A DNA stretch of 64,000 bases from the NCBI GenBank assembly GCA_021799445.1, contig JAJZAM010000002.1, positions 1 to 64,000 of the forward strand, in the 5' to 3' direction. The notes under the pieces were generated by a model. That model made no database searches and was not told where the DNA came from. It was given only the letters and a program-made list of their open reading frames with translations. This document shows, piece after piece, positions 28,747 through 39,105 of the stretch (positions are counted from its first letter, which is position 1; the number at the start of each line of letters is the position of its first letter). A program made the position numbers and the translations under genes. Origin of the DNA: Actinomycetes bacterium (lineage in GTDB: Bacteria > Actinomycetota > Acidimicrobiia > Acidimicrobiales > Palsa-688).

Positions 28747-29544
28747 TCAGTAGTAGATCGGTCCTTTCACTCCTCCCCCGCAGGCGATCACGTCGCCTGT
28801 TATAGAAACGCTTAAAGGGGAGGCAAGGAATGCGACGACAGAGGCGACTTCGGCGGCGGTTACCATACGCCCGATTGCGTATCCGGCTCCGATACGGGCT
28901 TCGAGCTCTTCGACGGTCCTGCCTTGGGAAGCGGCCTGGGAGGACAGCACCTGCGGTGTCGCCTCGGTGCGTACTAGGCCAGGGCTGACGGCGACGACGT
29001 TGATGCCCGACGACCCAAGTTCGTCGGCTGCGTTCTTCGTCAGAGCCGCCACCGCTGCGTTGCGCATCGAGGTCAGCGGCGAGCCGGCCATCCGGGCACC
29101 CAGGCCATCTACGTTGATGATCCGACCCCAACCTTGGCCTGCCATGAGCGGAGCTACTTCTTTGATCATACGCAGGTAGCCGAGGACCTTCACGTTGATG
29201 TCAGCGAAGAAAGCTGGGGTTTCAACCTCAACTACTTTCGGGGGCTTCGCCTGCCCGCTCGGTTGCGCAGCGCTGTTGACGAGGATGTCTACCCCACCAA
29301 GGAAGCCGACGGCCTGCGCCACGAACTCCTTCACCGACTGGTCGTCTCCTGTGTCGACGCGCAGCGCTGTAACTTTCCCCCCTGCTGCGCTTAGTTCAGC
29401 TGCAGTCTGGCGAAGCATCTCCTCTCCCCGGGCTCCGATGACGACGCTGACCCCTTCGACGCTCAACGCCGCGGCCACCGCCTTGCCGATACCGCGACTT
29501 CCACCGGTCACAATGGCCCTTTTAGCGGCCAGCCCGAGATCCAC
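28747..29544 (-). CDS. SDR family oxidoreductase
   Basis: RAIVTGGSRGIGKAVAAALSVEGVSVVIGARG, VDILVNSAAQPSG, INVVAVSPGLVRTEATPQVL; last residues CGGGVKGPIYY. Confidence 0.92.
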   Translation of the reverse strand: MDLGLAAKRAIVTGGSRGIGKAVAAALSVEGVSVVIGARGEEMLRQTAAELSAAGGKVTALRVDTGDDQSVKEFVAQAVGFLGGVDILVNSAAQPSGQAKPPKVVEVETPAFFADINVKVLGYLRMIKEVAPLMAGQGWGRIINVDGLGARMAGSPLTSMRNAAVAALTKNAADELGSSGINVVAVSPGLVRTEATPQVLSSQAASQGRTVEELEARIGAGYAIGRMVTAAEVASVVAFLASPLSVSITGDVIACGGGVKGPIYY

Positions 29545-29729
29545 TGCTGACTCCTTTCTCGTAGGCGAAAGTTAAACCGCGCCTGCCGAGAAGGGACGGT
29601 GGACGCTTCGCCTTCACATTACAGCGACGGCTCTACCCGCAACTCTCCACGACGTGACCGATGTAGACGGTAGAATCCGGGAAAAGTGACCCGGTTTCGA
29701 CGCAGGCCTTTGCCTTACGATGCTGCGGA

Positions 29730-30977
29730 ATGCTTGTGAGACCCCCAAAAGCGTCACGGCTTGCTTGGACAGTGTCCCCGCTTCTTCTCGCTATCACCGC
29801 TCTGGGACGTTCGGGCCAGAATGCAGGGCAGACTACCTACCCTCTGATAGCCCGCAACTTGCTGCACCTTGGCAACACGACGATCGGGGAGATGGGAGGG
29901 TTGGCCGCCGCGGCTTCCGTAGCGTGCGCTACGCAGATCGTCGGTAGGAGCCGCCCGCAGCACACCCTGACGCTGGTCGCTATCGGCCAGACGTTCGGGC
30001 TTGTGGCATTCGCATTGCTCGCTTCCCCTACCGGTACGGTTGGAATCTGGCTAGCGGCGGGCGCCCTCGGGATAGGAGGAGGTCTTGCCTTCCCGGCTTT
30101 GATGACTGCTATCGCCAGCGGCCCCGCCCACGAACGAGCGAGAGCTCTCGCGGTCTTCGCTCTGGCGCTGTCTGTAAGCTTGCTCGTCGGCCCTCTGTTG
30201 GAAGCGGCCGTCCTCCACGCAACGCATAACTCGCTGCGAGGAACTTTTGCTGTCCTGCTTCCTCTTCCTGCAGGCGCAACAGCCGCTTCGTTTCTGGCGC
30301 TTCACCGCCAAAGAAACGCTCCCAGCGCAGAGCACCACCGTGCGGTCACGGCTGCATCCGGCAGCAGCGGCGGTGACGTCGGGCGGTTCTCGTGGCGCAG
30401 AGCCCCTGCGTTCAAGCTGGCGGTAACGGTCATGCTCACATACCAGGTTCCTTTCGCTGCGCTAGTCGCGTTCGGCGCGCTCCTGGCGAGGAACGCTGAC
30501 CACACTTCAGCGGCCGGCGCAGAAGTCGCCTTCGGGGTCTTCTTCGGGGTGTCCTTCGCCTTGCGCGGCCTTCTAGCCTTCGCGTCGCCGAAGCCCTCAA
30601 CGGTCCCCTTGCTTGCACTCTCCGTCGCGGCGACCGTAGCCGGGATTGCGCTGCTGTCCGCTGCGCGCAGCTTTGCTCCGCTCGTCTTCGCTATGGCCCT
30701 CTTGGGGATACCTCACGGCGCCACGTTCCCCTTGGCCTCAGGCCTGCTTGCCGAACGGACCCCGAGGGACCATCTGGCGAGAGCTAACGGGCAGCTGATG
30801 GCCTCAGCGAACGCGGTTAGCGTGGTAGTACCACTTCTTGCGGGTTGGCTGGCGGGTTTGGTCGGCTACCCCCACATGTTCCTCCTGGTAGAAGTGCCGG
30901 TGGTGTTAATGGGCGCAGCTCTGTTCGCCCAGTTGCGTTCGGAGAGCTCGCCGCTAAGAGTCCGAGATGCACGTTAG
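29730..30977 (+). CDS. MFS transporter
   Basis: Multiple TM helices; TTIGEMGGLAAAASVACATQIVGR, GPAHERARALAVFALALSVSLLVGPLLEAAV. Confidence 0.85.
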   Translation: MLVRPPKASRLAWTVSPLLLAITALGRSGQNAGQTTYPLIARNLLHLGNTTIGEMGGLAAAASVACATQIVGRSRPQHTLTLVAIGQTFGLVAFALLASPTGTVGIWLAAGALGIGGGLAFPALMTAIASGPAHERARALAVFALALSVSLLVGPLLEAAVLHATHNSLRGTFAVLLPLPAGATAASFLALHRQRNAPSAEHHRAVTAASGSSGGDVGRFSWRRAPAFKLAVTVMLTYQVPFAALVAFGALLARNADHTSAAGAEVAFGVFFGVSFALRGLLAFASPKPSTVPLLALSVAATVAGIALLSAARSFAPLVFAMALLGIPHGATFPLASGLLAERTPRDHLARANGQLMASANAVSVVVPLLAGWLAGLVGYPHMFLLVEVPVVLMGAALFAQLRSESSPLRVRDAR

Positions 30978-31116
30978 GGACTTTCGGCTCTTTCTTGCTC
31001 GTAGCAGAATGCCCGCAGCCGCAGGATCGTTGCACGCTAAGGAAGCAGTGCCAACCTAAGGAGCGGCGACATGGCGAAAGGCGATCTCAGAGGGACAAAC
31101 CCTAAAATCTGGGCAT

Positions 31117-31160
31117 CCGCGGGATGTCTACGGTATCGGGTCACCGTAAACATCCCGCGG
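31117..31160. terminator. Long imperfect hairpin overlapping the 3' end of the enoyl-CoA hydratase gene; candidate bidirectional terminator
   Basis: CCGCGGGATGT-c-TACGGT-atcgggtc-ACCGTA-a-ACATCCCGCGG (11 bp + mismatch + 6 bp). Confidence 0.5.
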
Positions 31161-31955
31161 TGTCGCCCCAACGTCGAAGCGTCCCTGGATTCGCCTCATC
31201 GACTCCAACGCCTCGGTCGAGCCGCTGAAAGCTCGGAATATACGCTGGTCATTGGCCACCGACTCCGAGATGCGGAGCAGGTCGTCTCCTTCGGTGAGCA
31301 TGCGCTTCATGCCCGTGACCGCCGCCGCCGAGAACGAGACGATGCGCTCCGCCCATTCGACTGCCACGTCAAGGGCCGAGCCGTGGGGGACCACGCGGTT
31401 CACTGCGCCAAGTTCGAAGAGGCGCTGAGCCGTCATCGGGGCCCCGAGGAGGACCATCTCCGCTGTCGCCGAACGGCCGATAAGGTGGCGCAGACGCGAA
31501 GTCCCTCCGATCCCCGTCCCGACACCGATCGCCACCTCAGGCTGGCTGAAGAGGGCCTGCTCGTCGGCTATGCGAAGGTCGCAGGCCCATCCCAGCTCGC
31601 AACCGCCGCCCGAGGTATCGCCGGACACTGCGGCTATCGTGACGACCGAGGTGCTTGTCAGCTCGTCCAGGCACCGCCACCAGGCCCCACCGTCGCCGCT
31701 GGTCGGCCCGCCGGCGAACGTGTTGTGAAGGTCCGTCAGCCATGCGTGTTCGAGCCAGTGACCTTTCACGCCGGACGCCACGATCGTCACCCGCGCCCCC
31801 ATCTGGCGCGCCTCTAAGAGCCCGTCGGCCAGCTCCCCGATCGCCTGCCACGAACCGAAGTTGGCTATAGCAGGGTTGGTCATCGTCACCACCGCCACCG
31901 AGTCTGAAGGGAAGTTCACAGTAACCACGTTCGTCACTCTTAGGACCCTACACAC
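31128..31955 (-). CDS. Enoyl-CoA hydratase/isomerase family protein
   Basis: VVTIAAVSGDTSGGGCELGWACDLRIADEQALFSQPEVAIGVGTGIGGTSRLRHLIGRSATAEMVLLGAPMTAQRLFELGAVNRVV. Confidence 0.92.
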   Translation of the reverse strand: MCRVLRVTNVVTVNFPSDSVAVVTMTNPAIANFGSWQAIGELADGLLEARQMGARVTIVASGVKGHWLEHAWLTDLHNTFAGGPTSGDGGAWWRCLDELTSTSVVTIAAVSGDTSGGGCELGWACDLRIADEQALFSQPEVAIGVGTGIGGTSRLRHLIGRSATAEMVLLGAPMTAQRLFELGAVNRVVPHGSALDVAVEWAERIVSFSAAAVTGMKRMLTEGDDLLRISESVANDQRIFRAFSGSTEALESMRRIQGRFDVGATPRDVYGDPIP

Positions 31956-31998
31956 CCGGGAGCGTCAGATGTGCGGGGCAGAGAGGTAGCATCTAGAC

Positions 31999-33525
31999 GT
32001 GGACGTTCACCGTCTTTCACGCAAACCCGCAGAGCCCACTTTGACCCCTCGTACCAGCCTTGTTGGGAGGTCGGGACCGGTTGAGCAACGGACCGGTCTC
32101 GCCTTGGCGGTGGTTATGACCGGCGTGTTGATCACTGCGGTTGATACAACCATCGTCGTGCTCGCCCTGCCGGAGATCGAACGAGGCCTTCACGTAGCCC
32201 TCGCTTCGGTTATATGGGTGGTGATCGGATATCTGCTGGTAGTCACCCTCCTAGCCTCCCAGGTGGGTCGTCTAGGTGACATGTACGGCAGGGTCCGCAT
32301 GTACGAGACCGGCTTCGTAGTGTTCATCGTCGGCTCCGCCCTTTGCGCCTTGTCCTGGGACCAGGCATCGATCATCGCTTTCCGTGCCCTCCAAGGAGTA
32401 GGTGGGGCACTCGTAAGCGCCAACTCCGGAGCGGTCATCGCCGACCTCTTCCCGCCGGAGAAGAGAGGAAGGGCTTACGGTTTCAATGGTATCGGTTGGA
32501 GCACCGGGGCGGTCCTGGGCATAGTCCTCGGTGGGCTGATCGTAACCTACATATCCTGGCGCTGGATCTTCTGGATCAACGTGCCGATCGGCATCATCGC
32601 AGTGCTGCTCGCCCTGCGAGTCCTCCACGACAACTCCTCCCGCCAGCAGCGCCGCATCGACTTCGCCGGGATGATCACCTCAGGTTTGGGGCTTTTCGGT
32701 GTGTTGTGGGCGGTGACGAACCTGGCGACCAAACCGCTCGATACTTCAATACTCGCCTTCTTGATAGGGGGTGTTGCATGCATCGGCGCTTTCATACTGA
32801 TCGAAAAGGCCGCTCGCGAGCCGATGGTCAACTTGTCGCTGTTCGCCATCCCGACCATGTCGCCGTCGCTTGTCGCTGCGCTGCTCCAGGGCCTGGCCAA
32901 CTACGCCGTGCTTTTCTTGGTGATCATGTATTTGCAGGGGCCGAGGGGTCTATCCCCGCTCGATGCCTCGCTTTTGTTGGTCCCCGGCTACGTGATCGGA
33001 GGTGCTGTCGGACCTTTCTCAGGCCGCCTGGCGGACAAGATCGGGCCAGTGATACCGGCGACCGTGGGCCTCGCAGTACAAGTCCTTGCCTTGTTCCTCT
33101 ACGCCCATCTCGGAACGTCAACTAGCCTGCTGCTCGTCGTGGCTGCGAGCGTCGTCAACGGGATCGGCGCCAGCAGCTTCTTTCCCGCCAACAACTCAGC
33201 GGTTATGAAAGCCTCCCCCAAGGAGGTGTTCGGCATAACGTCGGGAATGCTCAGGACCTTTCAGAACACCGGGATGGTCTTCTCATTCTCGATGGCGATC
33301 CTCATCGCTTCGCGGTCGATACCTCGAAGCCTTGCGTTCGCAATCTTCGTGGGGACCACCAAGCTTCACGGCCACGTAGCGGCAGTGTTCACCCAGGGAC
33401 TGCACTCGGCGTTTTACGCATCGATGGGGTTCTTAGCACTCGCTGCCTTGCTCTCCGCTTCCAGGGCCCGGCGGACTCGTCCGACACCCGCAGCAAACAA
33501 TCCCCATGGCGAGCCCCGGGCCTAA
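31999..33525 (+). CDS. MFS transporter, DHA2 family
   Basis: GVLITAVDTTIVVLALPEIERGLHVALASVIWVVIGYLLVVTLLASQVGRLGDMYGRVRMYETGFVVFIVGSALCALS. Confidence 0.92.
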   Translation: MDVHRLSRKPAEPTLTPRTSLVGRSGPVEQRTGLALAVVMTGVLITAVDTTIVVLALPEIERGLHVALASVIWVVIGYLLVVTLLASQVGRLGDMYGRVRMYETGFVVFIVGSALCALSWDQASIIAFRALQGVGGALVSANSGAVIADLFPPEKRGRAYGFNGIGWSTGAVLGIVLGGLIVTYISWRWIFWINVPIGIIAVLLALRVLHDNSSRQQRRIDFAGMITSGLGLFGVLWAVTNLATKPLDTSILAFLIGGVACIGAFILIEKAAREPMVNLSLFAIPTMSPSLVAALLQGLANYAVLFLVIMYLQGPRGLSPLDASLLLVPGYVIGGAVGPFSGRLADKIGPVIPATVGLAVQVLALFLYAHLGTSTSLLLVVAASVVNGIGASSFFPANNSAVMKASPKEVFGITSGMLRTFQNTGMVFSFSMAILIASRSIPRSLAFAIFVGTTKLHGHVAAVFTQGLHSAFYASMGFLALAALLSASRARRTRPTPAANNPHGEPRA

Positions 33526-33576
33526 AACCGGAGAGCTGGTTGGAGCAGCGCTGACCGTCGCTTCCCCGGGAGTGCA

Positions 33577-34254
33577 ATGATCCTGGTTGTGCAACCAGCC
33601 ATCTCGCCAAAGCCGAAGCTGAGGGGATGGATCCACGAGGTGTCGTTTCCGGCGGTGCTCGCCGCTGGGGCCGCACTCGTGCTCCAGGCCTCGACACTGC
33701 CCGGTCGGATAGCTGCAGGTGTTTACACGCTGACGTCTGCGGTGCTGTTCGGAGTTTCGGCGCTCTACCATCGCGGCTCTTGGAAGCCGAGGGCTAAAGC
33801 TGTCCTGCGGCGCCTAGACCACGCGAACATCTTCCTGCTCATAGCTGGAACATATACGCCCGTAGCTGTTCTCGCCCTGCACGGTACGACCCGCGTCTCA
33901 GTCCTCGTCGCCGTCTGGTCCGCAGCTGCGCTTGGCGTCGGTTTCCGCATGGCGTGGATCGACGCCCCCCGGCGGTTGTACACGGCCCTTTACGTGATAG
34001 TCGGCTGGGTGATGGTGTTCGTGATGCCTGAGCTGCTCCGCGGGGCCGGCGCTGTGGCTTTCTCCTTGATCATCTCCGGCGGGGTTCTCTACAGCCTCGG
34101 CGGCTTGGTCTACGGTCTGAAACGCCCCAATCCGTGGCCCAAAGTGTTCGGCTTCCACGAAGTTTTCCACTCGCTCACTGTGCTGGCGTACGCAGCTCAG
34201 TACAGCGCCATCTTGATCATGGTCCTTTCTGGGCTGCGGGTGAGCCCCACCTGA
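33577..34254 (+). CDS. Hemolysin III / PAQR-TrhA family membrane protein
   Basis: AVLFGVSALYHRGSWKPRAKAVLRRLDHANIFLLIAGTYTPVAVLAL, FGFHEVFHSLTVLAYAAQYSAIL. Confidence 0.93.
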   Translation: MILVVQPAISPKPKLRGWIHEVSFPAVLAAGAALVLQASTLPGRIAAGVYTLTSAVLFGVSALYHRGSWKPRAKAVLRRLDHANIFLLIAGTYTPVAVLALHGTTRVSVLVAVWSAAALGVGFRMAWIDAPRRLYTALYVIVGWVMVFVMPELLRGAGAVAFSLIISGGVLYSLGGLVYGLKRPNPWPKVFGFHEVFHSLTVLAYAAQYSAILIMVLSGLRVSPT

Positions 34255-34281
34255 TCAAACCGTCTCCTTGACGGGTTGCGC

Positions 34282-35799
34282 TCATACCCCGGTGACCTCC
34301 GGGGACTCCCACCACACGTTGGGAGTCCCGGCCGCAGCTCCGATTCGCGCAAGGAGGTCGTCGGCGAGATGTGACCTGCCGGTGGCACGAAGGTGCGAAG
34401 CGTACACGCCTGGGTCGTTGTAGAAGGTCGGACCCGTCCGCATCGTGGTTTGCATGGGATCGGGAGGGGATCCTGGACTGGCGGCGTAGCTGTGCCACCA
34501 TTCGGTCAGCATCGAACGCATCTCCGCAACCATCTCCGGTTTCTCATCGAAGAGGTCCAAGCTCAGGTAGGGGTCGGCGGTCACGTTGAAAAGCTGCTCC
34601 CACTCGGCCCGGAAAGCCCCTGGGTGGTAGGTGCGGACGTAAAGGTGATCCACTGTGCGGACCGCCCGCTGGTAGGTATGAGCCCCTTGTCCCAGCACGA
34701 GGTATGACCGAGAGTCCATCTCCTCGTTGCGTAACGCGGCAGCGAAGGACCTTCCCTGCCATCCCGGCGGGACGGTTACACCAAGGAGATCGCATAGCGT
34801 CGGGGCCAGATCGATGTTATATAACAGTTCCGAACGGTGCCGTCTATCGTGTGGGAGGCCGTCCGTGATGCCTGGCCAGTAAACGATCAGAGGTACGCGG
34901 GTTGTCGGCTCGTTCGCGAGCCCGTGCTCAGCGTAGGAGCCGTTCTCCCCGAGGGACTCGCCGTGGTCCCCGGTGACTATTATCGCCGTGTCTTGTGAGA
35001 GGCCAACCTCGTCGAGCACGTCGAGGAGTTGACCAAAGTAGTGATCCCAGTAAAGGATGGTCGCGTCGTAGCCGTTGATCAGAAGTTCGAAGTCTGCCCG
35101 GGTCCGCACAGCGTCGGGCATCGCGTGCGGAACAGCCGAACGGCTAGGGCCACGACTAGTGTAATGAAGGTCCAGCGCCGAGCGAGGACCGTATATCTGC
35201 TCCCCGTGGGTGGAGATCGTGTCCTCGTCGGGCCATGACTGGACGTCGCCGGTGGACGCAGCTTTTTCCACCCATTCTGGTCCCACCAGGTAGTCGGTGT
35301 GCGGTTCCCAGTAGTGCACGTGCAAGAACCACTTGTCGCGGTCCTTGTTGCGTCGGATCCAGTCGATCGCCACGGGGTTCACCTGGTGGGCCTGCTCGTC
35401 GTTGAGCTCTCCGCTTGCTCTGATGACCTCTCGGAAGTTGCCACAGAACCAGTACGCCCGATGCCGCTCCGCGAACATAGAGACCGCCGCCGTATACCAC
35501 CCGCTCTCCTGTAGCGCTTGACCAGCCAGGGGACGGCCGGGGGCGGAGCCGTGACCGGCTTCGAGGCGGAACTGGCCAGCCCTGCCGAAATGGCCTACGA
35601 CGCCGTTGGTTATCCCGAACTGCCCGCTGAACAGGGCGGCACGCGACGGCAAGCACGGAGAATCGGAGCAGTAGTAACGGTCGAAAAGCATGCTGCGCTC
35701 CGCAAGCCGCTCCAGGTTCGGGGCGGTTCGACGGCTGTACCCGTAAGGGGCCAAATGGTCAGCTCTTAGGGTATCTACGTCAACGTATAGAACACGCAT
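34282..35799 (-). CDS. Sulfatase (formylglycine-dependent type)
   Basis: MRVLYVDVDTLRADHLAPYGYSRRTAPNLERLAERS, YCSDSPCLPSRAALFSGQFG (CxPSR), IIVTGDHGESLGENGSYAEHGLANEPTTRVPLIVYWPG. Confidence 0.94.
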   Translation of the reverse strand: MRVLYVDVDTLRADHLAPYGYSRRTAPNLERLAERSMLFDRYYCSDSPCLPSRAALFSGQFGITNGVVGHFGRAGQFRLEAGHGSAPGRPLAGQALQESGWYTAAVSMFAERHRAYWFCGNFREVIRASGELNDEQAHQVNPVAIDWIRRNKDRDKWFLHVHYWEPHTDYLVGPEWVEKAASTGDVQSWPDEDTISTHGEQIYGPRSALDLHYTSRGPSRSAVPHAMPDAVRTRADFELLINGYDATILYWDHYFGQLLDVLDEVGLSQDTAIIVTGDHGESLGENGSYAEHGLANEPTTRVPLIVYWPGITDGLPHDRRHRSELLYNIDLAPTLCDLLGVTVPPGWQGRSFAAALRNEEMDSRSYLVLGQGAHTYQRAVRTVDHLYVRTYHPGAFRAEWEQLFNVTADPYLSLDLFDEKPEMVAEMRSMLTEWWHSYAASPGSPPDPMQTTMRTGPTFYNDPGVYASHLRATGRSHLADDLLARIGAAAGTPNVWWESPEVTGV

Positions 35800-35876
35800 C
35801 CCTACCTACCTTAAATTGCTCTGCGCTCAGATTGCCACACCGGGTTGCAACTCCAACACGAAGAAACTATCCGGGG

Positions 35877-38453
35877 CTACATGTCGAAGAATCCACGGAG
35901 TGCCGCCGCCATCTGCGAGCGAACCCCCGACGCCGAGACGATCCCTCCTGTAGCAACTAGGGACGTGTGTATCTGTCCTGGACCTGGCGTGTAGTTGACC
36001 GGCACACCGGCTTTGTCAAGCGCCTCCGCGTACGCCTGGCCCTCGTCACGTAGGGGGTCGAACTCGCTCGTGAAGATTGCGGCGGGGGCCAAGCCCGACA
36101 GGTCAGCGGCCCGGATCGGGGAGGCTCTCGGGTCGCTTCTCTCGGAAGGATCTGCGTAATGGTCCCAGAACCACATCATCAACCTCGCCGTCAAGAAGAA
36201 CCCTTCAGCGTTGTCGACATAAGATTCCCGCCCGAGGTCAGAATCTGTCACGGGGTTTATAAGAAGCTGACCCCACAGCTGTGGTCCTCCGGCGTCACGG
36301 GCCATCTGCGCTGTTACAGCGGCAATGTTGCCTCCCGCGCTCCAGCCGGCTACCGCCAAGCGGCCGGGCAGCCCCCCCAACCTCTCGGCGTTGTCAGCTA
36401 GCCAGTTGACGGCAGCGTAACCGTCCTCTACCGCTGCCGGGAAACGGTGCTCGGGTGCGTGGCGGTAGTCGAAGGAAACGATCATGCAGTCGGACTGGAC
36501 ACACAGGTCTCGGCATATCGGATCGTCAGATGCGTGGCTTCCAAGCACCCAACCCCCACCGTGAAAGTACGCTACGACCGGATGCGGACCTTGACTGGCT
36601 GGCCGGTACAAACGGTAGGAGAGATCACCGCCCGCCCCTTTGTAGAGGCCGTCTGACACTTCCCCGACTTCGGGGCCGGGCGGGCTGGCGGAAGCGGATT
36701 GCTCGACGAACGCTCTGGCTTGGTCGACTGTAAGAGTCTCGAGTGCTGGTACCCCCATCTCGGCCATCATCTCGAGCATCACTCCGACGTCAGCTTGGAG
36801 CGGCCAGATAATCCCGTCGGCTACACGGTTGCCGTTCGGCCCTGTGAAACTGAAACCCAGGTAGCCGCGCTCCGCGACCCTGTCGCAGATGCTGCGGTAA
36901 CGGCCTACCCCTCCTATGTAAGGCATCACGACCCGGGGTTTTCCGGGCACGTTCGCGCCTACATACCATGAGTTCGCATAAGGCAAAAGCGTGAGGTCGG
37001 CGAACTGGCGGACGTGGCGGACCCATCCCTGCTCTGCTGTTGGTGTCGCCTCGATCACGTCGTCCCCGTCTTTACGCATCCGCTGGAGGCACTCCGCGAT
37101 CCAATCGACGTGCTGCTCGATAGAGGTCAGCATGTTCGACAGCACCGACGGGCTTCCTGGCCCGGTGATGGTGAACAAGTTCGGAAAGCCGTTGACGGTC
37201 AGCCCGAGATAAGTTTTGGGACCGTCAGCCCACTTCTCTTTCAGGCTGATCCCGTCCCGGCCGGTGATGTCGACCGCAAGGATGGCTCCGGTCATGGCGT
37301 CAAAGCCGGTTGCGAAAACTATTGCATCAAAAGGAAGGGATTCGCCCGCTAGATCGACTCCTGTCTCGGTGATTGCGACAAGTGGGCGCTTGCGCAGGTC
37401 GACCAATCGGACGTTAGACCGGTTGAACGTGGCGTAGTAGCCGCTGTCTAGGCACAGCCTCTTTGTTCCGATTGGGTAGTCCGTCGGACAGAGAGCCTCG
37501 GCCGTGTCGGGGTCGGAGACAATGGAGCGGATCTTGCTCCTCACAAAGTCAGCAAAAGTAGCATTAGCCTCGGGGTTGGTGAGGATGTCGTTGAAGACCG
37601 CCGCGAAGGTGAGGCCCTTGGTACCCCAGGACTGCTCGTAGATAGCGTTGCGCTCCTCGTCCGCGATCGACAGGGCGCTTATCTCCGCCACTGGGGACGC
37701 CATCCCCGCCGCCGACATTCGAGCCTGCTCCCGGTAGAGTTTCGGGTTGGATTGGTAAGCGGCCAGTTGCTCGGCCCTGTGAGGACCGTTCGCCGCCGGG
37801 ATCGAGAAGTTCGGAGTGCGCTGGAAAACGGTGAGGCTGGCTGCCTGCTCAGCTATCAAAGGTATGGACTGGATTCCCGATGAGCCGGTTCCGACAACAG
37901 CCACCCGCTTGCCGGTGAAGTCGACACCTTCGTGGGGCCATCGGCTTGTGAAATAGACGTCCCCGCTGAAACGCTCGACACCTTCGATGTCGAGGTCCTT
38001 CGGCACTGACAAGCAGCCGGTCGCCATGATACAAAATTGACATGTCAATAGTTGACCTCTGTCGGTCGCTACCCGCCAGCGGGCGGCGCCGGCATCCCAT
38101 GCCGCTTCGGTCACCTTCGTAGAGAACTGAATGTCCGAGCGGAGGCCTAGCCTGTCAGCGACATGCTGCGCATAGCGCAGGATCTCAGGCTGCGTAGCGT
38201 ACTTCTCGCTCCACTCCCACTCCTTTTCTATCTCAGGATCGAAGCTGTACGAGTAGTCGATACTCTCTACGTCGCAGCGGGCCCCCGGATAGCGATTCCA
38301 GTACCAGGTCCCTCCGACGTCGGCACCAGCTTCTATCACGAGTGCCCTGAAGCCGGCCTCGCGAAGCCGGTGCAACATGTACATCCCGGCGAAGCCGGCA
38401 CCCACTACGACCGCGTCAAGCTCGACAACTTCGGCGACGTTGTCCTGTATCAC
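35877..38453 (-). CDS. Fusion protein: flavin-dependent (Baeyer-Villiger-type) monooxygenase + alpha/beta hydrolase fold-3 (HSL-like esterase)
   Basis: N-term: [78 protein letters not shown]-term: [72 protein letters not shown]; single 858-aa ORF. Confidence 0.93.
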   Translation of the reverse strand: MIQDNVAEVVELDAVVVGAGFAGMYMLHRLREAGFRALVIEAGADVGGTWYWNRYPGARCDVESIDYSYSFDPEIEKEWEWSEKYATQPEILRYAQHVADRLGLRSDIQFSTKVTEAAWDAGAARWRVATDRGQLLTCQFCIMATGCLSVPKDLDIEGVERFSGDVYFTSRWPHEGVDFTGKRVAVVGTGSSGIQSIPLIAEQAASLTVFQRTPNFSIPAANGPHRAEQLAAYQSNPKLYREQARMSAAGMASPVAEISALSIADEERNAIYEQSWGTKGLTFAAVFNDILTNPEANATFADFVRSKIRSIVSDPDTAEALCPTDYPIGTKRLCLDSGYYATFNRSNVRLVDLRKRPLVAITETGVDLAGESLPFDAIVFATGFDAMTGAILAVDITGRDGISLKEKWADGPKTYLGLTVNGFPNLFTITGPGSPSVLSNMLTSIEQHVDWIAECLQRMRKDGDDVIEATPTAEQGWVRHVRQFADLTLLPYANSWYVGANVPGKPRVVMPYIGGVGRYRSICDRVAERGYLGFSFTGPNGNRVADGIIWPLQADVGVMLEMMAEMGVPALETLTVDQARAFVEQSASASPPGPEVGEVSDGLYKGAGGDLSYRLYRPASQGPHPVVAYFHGGGWVLGSHASDDPICRDLCVQSDCMIVSFDYRHAPEHRFPAAVEDGYAAVNWLADNAERLGGLPGRLAVAGWSAGGNIAAVTAQMARDAGGPQLWGQLLINPVTDSDLGRESYVDNAEGFFLTARLMMWFWDHYADPSERSDPRASPIRAADLSGLAPAAIFTSEFDPLRDEGQAYAEALDKAGVPVNYTPGPGQIHTSLVATGGIVSASGVRSQMAAALRGFFDM

Positions 38454-38637
38454 TGCTCGTCCCCCTTGTTCGACCCTCTAGCATCATAGTCTGATAATCA
38501 ATTATTCATTCGACACAGGTTGCTCTCGTAATGACATCCAAGCATTTCACTGCCCTTCCTCCGCTGCTCGCTGCCTGTTAGCGCTTTGGGGGCCGGAGCG
38601 GTGAGACGGCGCGGGAGAAAGGTCGACGCGAAGGGTG

Positions 38638-39105
38638 CTACGAGGAGATGAGAACCCGAGCGACGAAAGCCACCTCAGGAGACATGACGGTTTCGTAAAG
38701 GTCCATAAGCGCGTCTTGGAACTTCTTCCCATGGGCTAGGTATCCGGGAGTCAGGTGGTGCGCCAGCTCGTGGAGCACGACAGTTTCTCGCATCGCCCAC
38801 TTCTCGTCAGGGATCGCTATGGTACCCGTGCTCTCCCAATGCGCCTTCGTTGTGCCTTTGCGGAGGCGAACCGCGACGGGTCTTGTCGGCCATCTGGCTG
38901 CGATCCGGTCGAGGTCCATGACCTGCTCGCAGTAGCGCTGCACCGACGGGATGTCGCCGAAACGGGCCTCCGGCGGAAGAACAACCCTGGAGCGGCCGAC
39001 GACTACCGGGACGGGCTGACCAGGAGCAGAACTCACCTGGTCCAGAAAGTCACGTAGCGCTTCTTCTGCGGCGTACACCCGCTGTCGGTCGGGGTCAGCC
39101 GGCAC
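38638..39105 (-). CDS. Putative metallohydrolase (TIGR04338-like, HExxH motif)
   Basis: VVLHELAHHLTPGYLAHGKKFQDALMDLYETVMSPEVAFVARVLI. Confidence 0.82.
   Translation of the reverse strand: MPADPDRQRVYAAEEALRDFLDQVSSAPGQPVPVVVGRSRVVLPPEARFGDIPSVQRYCEQVMDLDRIAARWPTRPVAVRLRKGTTKAHWESTGTIAIPDEKWAMRETVVLHELAHHLTPGYLAHGKKFQDALMDLYETVMSPEVAFVARVLISS

Noticed and set aside
31071-31817. 248-aa plus-strand ORF
   Set aside because: Antisense to a clear enoyl-CoA hydratase; Arg/His-rich shadow ORF typical of high-GC DNA.
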